Origin: Ideonella livida
Lineage (GTDB): Bacteria; Pseudomonadota; Gammaproteobacteria; Burkholderiales; Burkholderiaceae_C
Reading direction: 5' to 3'
Assembly (NCBI RefSeq): GCF_010499455.1
Contig: NZ_JAAGOH010000006.1
Location: 62,001 to 126,000, forward strand
DNA: 64,000 bases
Below are positions 41,462-49,759 of this stretch, piece after piece; position 1 is the first letter of the stretch, and each line of letters starts with the position of its first letter. The position numbers and the translations under genes were made by a program. Under the pieces are notes generated by a model. That model saw only the letters and a program-made list of their open reading frames with translations. It was not told where the DNA came from and ran no database searches.

Positions 41462-41884
41462 TCAGTCGATTCGGGAGGTCGTCGGCAGCGCGCTGCGGGC
41501 ACCAAACGGACAGAAGCCCGGGCGCGGCCCTACCTGGGGGTGTTTGCGGCAGGTGTCGGGCCGCTGAGCATAGACGGTGCAGCGCCGGCTGCGCGGGTCC
41601 AGAAAATGGCAATCGCCACTGGCCCGACGCGCCAGGGTGAACAGACCGTGGCGGGCATTGAAATGGTCAATCAGCCGGGCCTTCTGCAGTCGCTGCGCGA
41701 TGCGGCGCGGCTCCTCATGCTCGGTCTCGAAGGGATCGACCAACTGCAGCCGCACCAGATCGGGCAGCCGCACGTCCACGGGCATGGTGCAGCAGTTCGC
41801 GGCGCAGCGATCACACAGGCCAGGCCGGTAGCGGCTCCAGGTCTCCAGGCGATCCACGTCCACGACATGGATGGAGGATTTCAT
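41462..41884 (-). CDS. YkgJ-family cysteine cluster protein
   Basis: This 140-aa protein has the Fe/S or zinc-binding cysteine cluster of the YkgJ (CxxCxxxCC) family: Cys in LCDRCAANCCTMP near the N-terminus and later GDCHF, RRCTVY, DTCRKHP and GFCPFG. The function of the family is unknown. The start is the ATG at 41884; an in-frame start 45 nt further up would lie in the tRNA-Phe terminator, which I reject. Confidence 0.85.
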   Translation of the reverse strand: MKSSIHVVDVDRLETWSRYRPGLCDRCAANCCTMPVDVRLPDLVRLQLVDPFETEHEEPRRIAQRLQKARLIDHFNARHGLFTLARRASGDCHFLDPRSRRCTVYAQRPDTCRKHPQVGPRPGFCPFGARSALPTTSRID

Positions 41885-41895
41885 GAAACGCACGC

Positions 41896-41926
41896 AAAAA
41901 AGCCCGCTGAAAGCGGGCTTTTTAAG
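41896..41926 (-). terminator. Rho-independent terminator of tRNA-Phe
   Basis: The stem AGCCCGC/GCGGGCT with a short loop is flanked by A-runs and T-runs on both strands, so it terminates transcription arriving from tRNA-Phe on the minus strand. It lies just before the YkgJ-type gene. Confidence 0.85.
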
Positions 41927-41968
41927 CAAACAGCACCCAAGGACGGAAGTCTAGGTGCTGAATTTTTT

Positions 41969-42044
41969 TGGTGGCCTGGGGCGGAATCGAACCACCGACA
42001 CGCGGATTTTCAATCCGCTGCTCTACCAACTGAGCTACCAGGCC
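41969..42044 (-). tRNA. tRNA-Phe (anticodon GAA)
   Basis: This 76-nt cloverleaf includes an encoded CCA. Acceptor GGCCTGG/CCAGGCC pairs fully, the D arm is AGCTCAGTTGGTAGAGC and the T arm has GGTTCGATTCC. Anticodon stem GCGGA/TCCGC encloses TTGAAAA, giving GAA, which reads UUC and UUU. Confidence 0.97.
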
Positions 42045-42056
42045 GCTGAAGCTAGC

Positions 42057-42086
42057 ATTCTAAACGCATTTCAGCGCGTCATGCAA
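42057..42086 (-). promoter_or_regulatory. Promoter of tRNA-Phe
   Basis: On the minus strand, TTGCAT (42081-42086) and TAGAAT (42057-42062) are separated by 18 nt and lie 12 nt before the tRNA. The -35 overlaps the 3' end of the response-regulator gene. Confidence 0.65.
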
Positions 42087-42822
42087 GCGAATTTCGCTTT
42101 CCTCTGTTTAAGTCCACACCGAGCTGCTTGAGCTTGCGATAGAGATGGGTGCGTTCGAGCCCGGTCTTCTCGGCCACGCGGGTCATGGACCCGTTTTCGC
42201 GCGCCAGATGGAACTCGAAATAACTCTTCTCGAAGGCATCCCGGGCTTCACGCAGGGGGCGGTCCAGGTCGAAGCTCTGCTCGGGTGGCAACAACCCGTC
42301 GTGGCCATGTCCCACAGCAGCGTGGACCTGTGGATGGGCGCCAGCCAGGACGCTGCCATGGATCACCGGCTCGGCCAGCGGCATCACCAGGGTGCGGGGC
42401 GGCTCGACCGGCAGGGTCAGGGTCCGCAGCAGAGGGGCCGGTGCCGGGGCAGGCGCAGCGGGCCGCTGCAGGGCCTGCTCCACCGCCCGCAGCAGCTTCT
42501 GCAGCGTGATGGGCTTTTCCAGGAAGGCCACGGCGCCGAACTTGGTGGCCTCCACCGCCGTGTCGATGGTGCCGTGGCCGCTCATCATGATCACGGGCAT
42601 GTTCAGCAAGCCCGTGGCCCCCCACTCCTTGAGCAGGGTGACGCCGTCGACGTCGGGCATCCAGATGTCCAGCAGGACCAGATCGGGACGAAGACGCTCG
42701 CGCACCCCCCGGGCCTGGGCAGCGTTCTCTGCCAGCTCGATGGTGTGGCCCTCGTCAGCGAGGATTTCCGACAGGAGGGCGCGGATGCCCATCTCGTCGT
42801 CAACTACCAGAATCGTTGCCAT
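42079..42822 (-). CDS. NtrX-like response regulator without AAA+ domain
   Basis: This 247-aa regulator has a receiver domain (phosphoacceptor Asp52 in LLDIWMPDVDG; Lys in FLEKPIT), an Ala/Pro/His-rich linker of about 70 residues, and a Fis-type helix-turn-helix at the end (MTRVAEKTGLERTHLYRKL). The AAA+ ATPase of NtrC/NtrX is absent, so it cannot activate sigma54 by ATP hydrolysis. The linker shows no fold. It lies 16 nt after the NtrY-like kinase and is probably its partner. Confidence 0.9.
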   Translation of the reverse strand: MATILVVDDEMGIRALLSEILADEGHTIELAENAAQARGVRERLRPDLVLLDIWMPDVDGVTLLKEWGATGLLNMPVIMMSGHGTIDTAVEATKFGAVAFLEKPITLQKLLRAVEQALQRPAAPAPAPAPLLRTLTLPVEPPRTLVMPLAEPVIHGSVLAGAHPQVHAAVGHGHDGLLPPEQSFDLDRPLREARDAFEKSYFEFHLARENGSMTRVAEKTGLERTHLYRKLKQLGVDLNRGKRNSLA

Positions 42823-42838
42823 GTATGTCCTGCGCCGG

Positions 42839-45124
42839 TCATGATGGCGCGCCAGTGTTGCTGGGCGCTGACACGGTGGGAGCCCTCTGTTCTGTGATGC
42901 TCAAAAATGATAACGAAACCTGGGCACCTGAGGCCAATTCCTGCACCCCCTCACGCGGCGGAAGATTGACGATGCGCACCCGAGCGCCATGTTCGTCTGA
43001 AATCTTCTTGACAACCGCCAATCCCAGGCCCGTTCCCTTGCTCTTGGTGGTGACGTAGGGCTCGAAGGCCCGCTTGAGCACCTTTTCGCTGAAGCCCGGC
43101 CCGTTGTCGCTGATGCGCAGTCGCACGAAACGGGCCTGCCCCTCGGCAGCCTTGGCCAAATCGGTCTCGATCAGCACCCGGCCGTCGGGCTGGCCCTCCA
43201 CCGCCTGCAGCGCGTTCTGCACCAGATTGTGGATGACTTGGCGCAGCTGGGTGGCATCGCCCCGCACCGGGGGCAGATCGGGCAGGCAGCGGGCCTCCAG
43301 GCGCTGGCGCTCCAACTCGTCGCCGTAAAGGGCCAGCACCTCGGCGACCAGGGCGTTGAGGTCCAGCGCCACGAGCTTGGCCGCCGGCAGGCGGGCGTAG
43401 TCGCGGAATTCGTTGACCAGCTTCTTGAGCGCCTGGACCTGCACCACGATGGTGTCGACGGCGCGGCCCAGGAAGGCCTGGTCGGGCTCGGCGAGCTTGG
43501 CCTCCAGCTTGTGGCGCAGCCGCTCGGCCGACAGCTGGATGGGCGTCAGCGGGTTCTTGATCTCATGGGCCACCCGACGCGCCACCTCACCCCAGGCCTC
43601 GGTGCGCTGGGCCGAAACCAGCTCGGTGATGTCGTCAAACACGACCAAGCTCGCCCCCCCCGGCAGGGGCGCGCCCCGCACCAGCAGGGTCAGGCTGTGG
43701 TCGGCCTGGGGCACGGGCAGCTGGAAGGAGTCCTGCCAGCCTTCCTCACGCCGGTCCTCGTCGGTCTGGGCCAGGGCATCGAAATGGCGCCACAGGCTTT
43801 CCAGGAAGGCGGCCACCGGGGCGGAGGCATCGCCCTCGCCCAGCGACCAGCCCGGCACCGCGGGCTCATGCAGGATGCGGGCCGCCGCGGGGTTGGACAC
43901 CTCGACCCGGCGCGCGGGGTCGAAGACGATGACGCCGGTGCTGAGGTGGTCCAGGATGGTCTGCAACCGGGTCCGCGAGGCCTCCAGCGCCCGCAGGCTG
44001 CGTTCGGCCTGGGCGCGGGCGCTGCTGAGCTGCTCGGTCATGTCGGCAAAACTGCGGGTCAGCCCCCCCAGCTCGTCGCGCGAGGCCAGTACCGGCTTGG
44101 CCGTGAGGTCGCCCTGCGCCACCTGGCGCACGCCTTCGGCCAGCACCAGCAGCGGCCGCACCAGCTGGCGCCCCAGCACCACGGCCAGGACCACCGCACC
44201 GAAGACCGACAGCGCCAGGGTGAGGGTCAGGGTGCCGATGTACATGCGCCGCAGGCCGTCACGGGCCAGGTGGCGCTGCTGGTATTCCTTGTAAGCGGCC
44301 TGCACCACCAGGGCAGGGCCGGTGACGCTGGCGGGCACCTGCCGCAGGGCCATGAGGTAGCGCTCCTCCTCACCCGCCAGCGAGACATGCACGCTGGGGA
44401 TGCGGGCCAGGGCGCGGACACGGGCTTCCACCCCGCTGGCCGGGGCGGTCTCGTCGTCCAGGCCCTCGATCTGGCTGATGGACCGCAGCTCGCGGGCGTG
44501 GCGCACCATGGCCGCTGGCGGCCGGTCCACCACCATGGCGGGGCGCTCGGTGGCGCTGAGCAGCACATGGCCGTTACCGGCCACCACGGCCACCACCTCG
44601 GCTCCCATTTGCTCGCGGCTGCGCTCCAGCGCCAAGGCCAGGCTGCCGGTGCCCGCGTCGCCCAGGCGCTCGGCGGCGCTGCGGGTCTTGAGCGAGAGGT
44701 CTTCGGACAGCGCCGCCAGCGTGCCCTTGCCCAGGGCCAGACCGGCATCCAGCGCGCTCTCCACCCGGGCATCGAACCAGGCTTCAATAGTGCGGGAGAC
44801 GAACTGGTAGCTGACGGTGTAGATGAGGGCGCCGGGCAGTACCCCGACCAGCCCGAAGATGGCCGCCAGCTTGAACAGCAGCCGGCTGCCAAACAAACGC
44901 CGGCGCAGGTTGGACAGCAGCTGGATGGTGAGCCCGGTCAGCACCACGGCCAGCACAGTGGTCACCGACAAGTTGACCCAGAACAGCCACACAAAGTGCC
45001 GCTCGACCACCAGCGGCCCCTGCGCCAGCAGCGACAGCACGAAGCTGAGCACCAGCACCATGCCCAGGATGCCCAGCAGCGCCAGGGCCCAAGCCCAGCG
45101 GAGGGAAGGTGCCTGCATGGTCAT
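42839..45124 (-). CDS. NtrY-like sensor histidine kinase
   Basis: This 761-aa membrane kinase has three helices near the N-terminus (about residues 10-30, 42-62 and 85-110), a periplasmic sensor of about 180 residues, a helix near 290-310, then HAMP, a PAS-like domain with ILDHLSTGVIVFD, the phosphoacceptor His520 in RRVAHEIKNPLTP, and an ATPase domain with NLVQNALQAV and GTGLGLAVVKKI. NtrY family members respond to nitrogen or redox state in alphaproteobacteria. Two in-frame ATG codons (45124 and 45118) are possible starts. Confidence 0.93.
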   Translation of the reverse strand: MTMQAPSLRWAWALALLGILGMVLVLSFVLSLLAQGPLVVERHFVWLFWVNLSVTTVLAVVLTGLTIQLLSNLRRRLFGSRLLFKLAAIFGLVGVLPGALIYTVSYQFVSRTIEAWFDARVESALDAGLALGKGTLAALSEDLSLKTRSAAERLGDAGTGSLALALERSREQMGAEVVAVVAGNGHVLLSATERPAMVVDRPPAAMVRHARELRSISQIEGLDDETAPASGVEARVRALARIPSVHVSLAGEEERYLMALRQVPASVTGPALVVQAAYKEYQQRHLARDGLRRMYIGTLTLTLALSVFGAVVLAVVLGRQLVRPLLVLAEGVRQVAQGDLTAKPVLASRDELGGLTRSFADMTEQLSSARAQAERSLRALEASRTRLQTILDHLSTGVIVFDPARRVEVSNPAAARILHEPAVPGWSLGEGDASAPVAAFLESLWRHFDALAQTDEDRREEGWQDSFQLPVPQADHSLTLLVRGAPLPGGASLVVFDDITELVSAQRTEAWGEVARRVAHEIKNPLTPIQLSAERLRHKLEAKLAEPDQAFLGRAVDTIVVQVQALKKLVNEFRDYARLPAAKLVALDLNALVAEVLALYGDELERQRLEARCLPDLPPVRGDATQLRQVIHNLVQNALQAVEGQPDGRVLIETDLAKAAEGQARFVRLRISDNGPGFSEKVLKRAFEPYVTTKSKGTGLGLAVVKKISDEHGARVRIVNLPPREGVQELASGAQVSLSFLSITEQRAPTVSAPSNTGAPS

Positions 45125-45153
45125 GGGAGGGACACGGGGATGGCAGGCCCCGT

Positions 45154-45759
45154 TCAGTCCAGGCGCAGGGTGCGCTCCACCTGCAGCCGCCAGTCGGCCT
45201 GTGCGGCCAGGTCCAGCTGCATCGGCCGGGGCAGCTGGGTGCTGTCGAGCCGGTAGCTGAACTCGATGTAGTACTTGTCGCCGGCCTCGACCTGATCGGC
45301 CTCGGCGATCTTCCAGCCCACGGTGCGCGAGACCATGTCCAGCGCCTCTTGGGCCGTGGCCACGGTCTGGTTCAGGGCGCCCAGGCTGATGCGCCAGCTC
45401 GAGGTCAGGGGCTGATAGGCCAGTCGCCAGACCCGGGTGGCGCGGGCCACGCGTTCGTCACGCCAGTACCAGCGCGGACGGTAGACGGTGGCCTGGGCCT
45501 CGAAATACAGCGGGATGCCCCGTTGCATGGCGTCCTCAACCGCACGCGAGAGGTTGGGCTGGACGATGAAGTTCAGCAGCAGGGCATTGTCCTGACGCAC
45601 CACGTCCAGCGTGCGCAGCTCCACGCCGTTGGCCTGGGCGGCCGGGGCGCCCTGGCTGCCCAGGGCGGTGACCAGCAGCGACGCCGCCAGCCAGCCGGCC
45701 AGGGCGCGGCGGCGCGGCAGGCGCTGCGGTGGGGCGAAAGCCGGTCGGCGCAGGGTCAC
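45154..45759 (-). CDS. DUF4390 domain-containing secreted protein
   Basis: This 201-aa protein has a signal peptide (LAASLLVTALGSQGAPAAQA) and one domain fitting DUF4390: beta-strands with PNLSRAVEDAMQRGIPLYFE and YRPRWYWRDERVARATRVWR. The domain has no known function but is commonly found beside rsmB and ntrY-like genes. The best start is a GTG at 45759, 29 nt after the rsmB stop; no ATG lies near the signal peptide and no strong ribosome site is visible, so the start is uncertain. Confidence 0.82.
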   Translation of the reverse strand: MTLRRPAFAPPQRLPRRRALAGWLAASLLVTALGSQGAPAAQANGVELRTLDVVRQDNALLLNFIVQPNLSRAVEDAMQRGIPLYFEAQATVYRPRWYWRDERVARATRVWRLAYQPLTSSWRISLGALNQTVATAQEALDMVSRTVGWKIAEADQVEAGDKYYIEFSYRLDSTQLPRPMQLDLAAQADWRLQVERTLRLD

Positions 45760-45788
45760 GGCGGACGGAAGGAGGTCGGAGGGGCCGT

Positions 45789-47153
45789 TCAGGCCGGTGA
45801 GGGCTTGTGCAGCAGGGCGTAAAAGAAGCCGTCGCCCGCCAGGGCGGCCGGTCGGCCCGCCGCATTGTCGGCCAGGGGCAGCAGGTGGCCGGGAGAAACC
45901 GGGTCCACCTGCACCTGGTCGGTGCCCAGGCGTTGCAAAAACGCTGCGATCTGGTCCTGACCCTCTGCCTTGAAGACCGAGCAGGTGGCGTAGAGCAGGC
46001 GGCCACCGGGCTTGAGCAGCGGCCAGAGGGCGTCCAGCAGTTCGGCCTGCACCTGGGCCAGGGCGGTGATGTCCGCCTCGCGCCGCAGCCAGGCGATGTC
46101 GGGATGGCGCCGCACGATGCCCGACGCGCTGCAGGGCGCGTCCAGCAAGATGGCGTCGAAAAGCTGGCCGTCCCACCAGTGGGCCACCGCGCGGGCATCG
46201 GCGGCCTGGGTGCGGGCGCGCAGGCCCAGGCGGCTCAGGGTCTGGTCCACCCGTGTCAGGCGCGACGGGTCGGCGTCCAGCGCCAGCACCTCCAGGTCGG
46301 CCCGCTCCAGCAGGTGGGCGGTCTTGCCGCCCGGTGCCGCACAAGCGTCCAGCACCCGGGCGCCGGGTGGCAGGGCCTGGCCCTGAGGTCCCAGCAACAG
46401 CGCTGCCGAGCGTTGGGCCGAGAGGTCCTGCACCGAAACGGTGCCCTCGGCAAAGCCTGGCAGCCGCTCCACCGGGCAGGGCTGGTGCAGCACCAGCGCA
46501 TCCGGCAGCTGCGGATCCTGGGGGAGGTCGGCCGCCAAACCGGCCGCTTCCAGGGCCTGCCGGTAGCGGTCGCGGTCCTGCTGACGGGAATTGACGCGCA
46601 GGGCCATGGGCGGATGGTGCGCCGCCGCGGCCATCAGGGCCTCGGCCTGGTCAGGCCAGTCGGCCTGCAGACGCTGGATCCACCAGCGCGGGTGGTTGGC
46701 GCGGGCCACCGGGTCTTGGCGCACGGCGGCCACCAAGGCCTCGCGCTCCCGCAGGAAGCGGCGCAGCACCGCGTTGACAAAGCCCGCAGCCCCGGGTGAG
46801 AGCCGCCGGGTGGCGGCCACGGCCTGGTCCACCAGGGTGTGGTCGGCATAGGGCGGCGGGCCGTCCTGCGGCCACAGCAGGGCCAAGGCGCACAGCACCA
46901 GGGCCTCCACCGGCGGGGCCGGGGGCCGGGGGGCCAGCCGGGCGCGCAGTGCCTGGGCCACGCCCAGGCGGCGCATCACGGTGAACGCCAGGGCCTGGGT
47001 GCCCGGGCGCAGGGCAGCCGGCACCTGGGGCAGCAGGTCGGAGAGGGAGCGGCCTTCGCGCACGCCGCGCACGGCCTGGGCGGTGCTCAGCAGAAGACGC
47101 GAGAGGGCGGGGGCGCCGGCGGGCGCGGAAACAGCGGATTCTTTGGCACTCAC
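45789..47153 (-). CDS. rsmB: 16S rRNA (cytosine-967-C5)-methyltransferase
   Basis: RsmB methylates C967 of 16S rRNA with SAM. The 454-aa protein has an N-terminal NusB-like domain (LVDQAVAATRRL, GFVNAVLRRFLRER) and a C-terminal Rossmann methyltransferase with VLDACAAPGGKTAHLLE for SAM, DAPCSASGIVRRHPDI (first cysteine) and LLYATCSVFKAEG (catalytic cysteine). The start is a GTG at 47153. It heads an operon with DUF4390, NtrY-like and NtrX-like genes and is divergent from folE. Confidence 0.94.
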   Translation of the reverse strand: MSAKESAVSAPAGAPALSRLLLSTAQAVRGVREGRSLSDLLPQVPAALRPGTQALAFTVMRRLGVAQALRARLAPRPPAPPVEALVLCALALLWPQDGPPPYADHTLVDQAVAATRRLSPGAAGFVNAVLRRFLREREALVAAVRQDPVARANHPRWWIQRLQADWPDQAEALMAAAAHHPPMALRVNSRQQDRDRYRQALEAAGLAADLPQDPQLPDALVLHQPCPVERLPGFAEGTVSVQDLSAQRSAALLLGPQGQALPPGARVLDACAAPGGKTAHLLERADLEVLALDADPSRLTRVDQTLSRLGLRARTQAADARAVAHWWDGQLFDAILLDAPCSASGIVRRHPDIAWLRREADITALAQVQAELLDALWPLLKPGGRLLYATCSVFKAEGQDQIAAFLQRLGTDQVQVDPVSPGHLLPLADNAAGRPAALAGDGFFYALLHKPSPA

Positions 47154-47267
47154 CGGGCGAGTCTATGCCAGGGTTGCAGGCACGGCTTTGGCTGCTCCCG
47201 CAGAATGTCCGATCCACCCCGTCTCGGCGGTGCGGCCTGTCCGCCCGCCCCTCATCAGGAGATCGGC

Positions 47268-48014
47268 ATGAGCCACACCCTGCGCGGCGCCCGCGCCCAG
47301 ACCCCCGCCCTGATCCTGCACGAGGAGGATCTGGCCCGGCTGCCGGCCTCGGAGCGCATCCGCTACCGCGTGGTGGGCGCGGACCGCCGTTACCACGCCA
47401 ACGACAACATCGCCGAGTTCATCCGCCCGGGCGAACTCGACCAGCTCAAGGCCGAAGTGCAGGCCAAGATGGCCGAGGTGCTCAAGGCCCTGGTGATCGA
47501 CACCGAGAGTGACCACAACACCCAAGAGACCGCCAAGCGGGTGGCCAAGATGTTCATCGAGGAGGTGTTCCGCGGCCGCTACCAGCCGATGCCGGCGGTG
47601 ACCGAGTTCCCGAACGTCTCGCGCTTGAACGAGCTGATGATCGTCGGCCCGATCACCGTGCGCAGCGCCTGCTCGCACCACATGTGCCCGATCCTGGGCA
47701 AGATCTGGATTGGCGTGCTGCCCAACGAGCACTCCAACCTGATCGGCTTGTCCAAGTACGCCCGTATTGCCGACTGGATCATGGCCCGCCCGCAGATCCA
47801 GGAAGAAGCGGTGATCATGCTGGCCGACGCCCTGCAGGAGCGGGTCAAACCCGACGGGCTGGCCATCGTGATGGAGGCCGACCACTTCTGCATGCACTGG
47901 CGCGGCGTGAAGGACAGCGACTCGGCCATGACCAACAGCGTCATGCGCGGCGCCTTCCTGAAGGACCCTAACCTGCGGCGGGAATTCCTGTCCCTGCTGA
48001 GCAAGAAGGACTGA
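47268..48014 (+). CDS. folE: GTP cyclohydrolase I
   Basis: FolE converts GTP to 7,8-dihydroneopterin triphosphate, the first step to folate and pterins. The 248-aa sequence has the zinc-binding and catalytic segment RSACSHHMCPI and the second zinc cysteine in EADHFCMHWRG, plus HNTQETAKRVAKMFIEE. The ATG at 47268 follows CAGGAGA. The BLUF gene starts 10 nt after the stop, so the pair is probably co-transcribed. Confidence 0.96.
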   Translation: MSHTLRGARAQTPALILHEEDLARLPASERIRYRVVGADRRYHANDNIAEFIRPGELDQLKAEVQAKMAEVLKALVIDTESDHNTQETAKRVAKMFIEEVFRGRYQPMPAVTEFPNVSRLNELMIVGPITVRSACSHHMCPILGKIWIGVLPNEHSNLIGLSKYARIADWIMARPQIQEEAVIMLADALQERVKPDGLAIVMEADHFCMHWRGVKDSDSAMTNSVMRGAFLKDPNLRREFLSLLSKKD

Positions 48015-48024
48015 GGGGACCGCC

Positions 48025-48450
48025 ATGCTGGTGCGCCTGATGTACGCGAGCCGGGCCGCCAGCCCGGTGGACCAGGAGGAGCTGACCGCCATCCTGCGCC
48101 AATCCAAGCAGCGCAACCCCGGCCTGGGCATCACCGGGGTGCTGTGCTTCTCGGGTGGCATCTTCATCCAGGTGCTGGAAGGCGGCCGCAATGCGGTCAA
48201 TCAGCTCTATGCCCGCCTGGTGGGCGACCCCCGCCACGCCGATGTGGTGCTGCTGACCTACGAGGAGATCGCCGAGCGGCGGTTTGCCGGCTGGTCCATG
48301 GGGCAGGTCAACATGACCCGCTTGAACCCGGCGGTGCTGCTCAAGTATGGCGAGACGGCCACGCTGGACCCCTACGCGGTGTCCGGCCGGGCCACGGCGG
48401 CCCTGTTCGAGGAGCTGGTGGCCACCGCGGCCATCATGGGTCAGGCCTGA
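48025..48450 (+). CDS. BLUF-domain blue-light photoreceptor
   Basis: This 141-aa single-domain protein is of the FAD-binding BLUF type. The photoactive residues are all present: Tyr7 (RLMYAS), Asn31 (QRNPGLGITG), Gln49 (IFIQVLEGG), and Trp90 with Met92 (RFAGWSMG). Light rearranges the Tyr-Gln-flavin hydrogen bonds. No output domain is attached, so it probably acts on a partner protein through its C-terminal helix (ATAALFEELVATAAI). It lies 10 nt after folE. Confidence 0.93.
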   Translation: MLVRLMYASRAASPVDQEELTAILRQSKQRNPGLGITGVLCFSGGIFIQVLEGGRNAVNQLYARLVGDPRHADVVLLTYEEIAERRFAGWSMGQVNMTRLNPAVLLKYGETATLDPYAVSGRATAALFEELVATAAIMGQA

Positions 48451-48786
48451 GCGCCTCAGGTGTCCCGGAGCTGAGCCCGCACCCCATGGGCGGACGGACG
48501 CCGCCCCAACCGTAAGCAGCCGCATCTTTGCGCAACGGCTGGCAACACCACGCCAATCGCCGGCTGGGCGGCGAGCGTCGCCCGATCCGTGCAGAACGAC
48601 CGTCCGACCCCACGACGGGCAAAAATCCTTCGTTCTAGGGGTGCTTCAGGCATGAACGCTGCATAGACTGGTTTGGCCATCAGGTCGCTTCCGCTTCGCG
48701 CGGCGCGCCGCGGCCCGTCTCACGGCCCCGGGCGCCTGAGACGGTCACACGCCCCACCCACGCACGATTCCAAGCGAGAGGACATC
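48451..48786. other. Intergenic region between the BLUF gene and the unassigned gene
   Basis: No convincing coding frame, terminator or tRNA is visible in these 336 bp. TAGACT (48664-48669) might be a -10 for the downstream gene, but no -35 supports it. GCGAGAGGAC just before 48787 is the ribosome-binding site of the next gene. Confidence 0.5.
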
Positions 48787-49677
48787 ATGTCTGCACTGGA
48801 CCTGGCGGCGCTGCAAAGCGCCTTTCCCCAAATACCTGCCGAGCTGCCAACCCAGGGTCAGGTCATCGTGGACCTGGACCGCGGCAGCTGGCGTGAGGCC
48901 AGCGCGGAGTGGCCCAAGGGCGAGAAGACCCAGGCCCAGCTCTACCTGTGCGGCCAGGCCAGTGCGCAGCTGGTCGTGGTCTGCCGCCCCCTGCCGCCCA
49001 ATGGCGCCCCCAATGAAGGCTTCTGGTCGGCCCTGCTGGGCCGCGGTGCGCATGTGCTCATCCTCGAGGACTTCAGCAAGCAGTTCTTCGGCAAGGGCGT
49101 GGAGCTGTTCGGTCCGGACCGGGCGGCCATGATCGCGGCGGTGCAACGGCTGATGGGCGCGCTGGGCACCACTGAGCTGCTGTGCTGCGCGTCTTCCGGC
49201 GGCGGCCCGGGCGCCATCGCCCTGGCCGCCGCGCTGGGCGGCCGCCGACTGGCGCTGTTCTCCGCCGCCACCATCCTGACCCGCGACTATTACGACCGCA
49301 TGTTCAAGGAGCGGTTCAAGGAGAAGCGCAAGGTCAAGGACGAGAAGCTGGACCGCGACCGCGTGGCCCGGCACCGTGAGCGCATGGTGGAAGCCCTGGG
49401 CAGCCAGCACCAGTTCGATGGCCGCAAGGCCCTGTCACTGTGCCCGCAGAAGGTCCAGGTGCGCCTGCACTACCCGGCCAACCTGTTCTGGGACCGCGCC
49501 TGGGCCGAGCACCTGGCCGGGCTGGAGGGCGTGACCCTGGTGCCGCATGAGGACCTGCGCAGCCACGCCATCGCCAAGAATGAGCAGCCGGACTCCAGCC
49601 TGGCCGACCAGGAGCTGGTGGGTTGGCTGCTGCAGGGCCGCCTGCCGTCGTCCGCCGCGCTGCCGCTGGCGGCCTGA
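48787..49677 (+). CDS. Unassigned protein with alpha/beta-hydrolase-like segment
   Basis: I do not recognise this 296-aa soluble protein. It has no signal peptide or membrane helix. LLCCASSGGGPGAIALAAALGG (quoted in part; about residues 133-152) resembles the nucleophile elbow and following helix of an alpha/beta hydrolase, with Ser-Ser-Gly in place of the usual G-x-S-x-G. A very basic, charged helix follows (YDRMFKERFKEKRKVKDEK, about 177-195). HEDLRSHAIAKNEQ near the C-terminus could supply the acid and histidine. Real coding is supported by GC3, a GAGAGGA ribosome site and a stand-alone position. The catalytic assignment is only an inference. Confidence 0.75.
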   Translation: MSALDLAALQSAFPQIPAELPTQGQVIVDLDRGSWREASAEWPKGEKTQAQLYLCGQASAQLVVVCRPLPPNGAPNEGFWSALLGRGAHVLILEDFSKQFFGKGVELFGPDRAAMIAAVQRLMGALGTTELLCCASSGGGPGAIALAAALGGRRLALFSAATILTRDYYDRMFKERFKEKRKVKDEKLDRDRVARHRERMVEALGSQHQFDGRKALSLCPQKVQVRLHYPANLFWDRAWAEHLAGLEGVTLVPHEDLRSHAIAKNEQPDSSLADQELVGWLLQGRLPSSAALPLAA

Positions 49678-49714
49678 GGCCTGAGGCCAGGGGCCGCCGG
49701 TCCGCCCTCAGGCC
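49678..49714. terminator. Stem-loop between convergent genes
   Basis: GGCCTGAGG (49678-49686) and CCTCAGGCC (49706-49714) form a 9-bp stem with a 19-nt loop between the unassigned gene and the diguanylate cyclase. No T-run follows. A second GGCCTGAGG copy starts at 49671. Confidence 0.35.
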
Positions 49715-49759
49715 CCAGGACCGCGGCGTCGGCCGGGTCGCGCCGCCGTCGGGCGCCCT

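Noticed and set aside
41885-41929. N-terminal extension of the YkgJ-type protein
   Set aside because: The extension would translate the tRNA-Phe terminator hairpin. The ATG at 41884 fits the family N-terminus.
47163-48200. Minus-strand frame opposite folE
   Set aside because: folE and the BLUF gene are both supported by catalytic motifs. The minus-strand product is His/Gly/Val-rich shadow.
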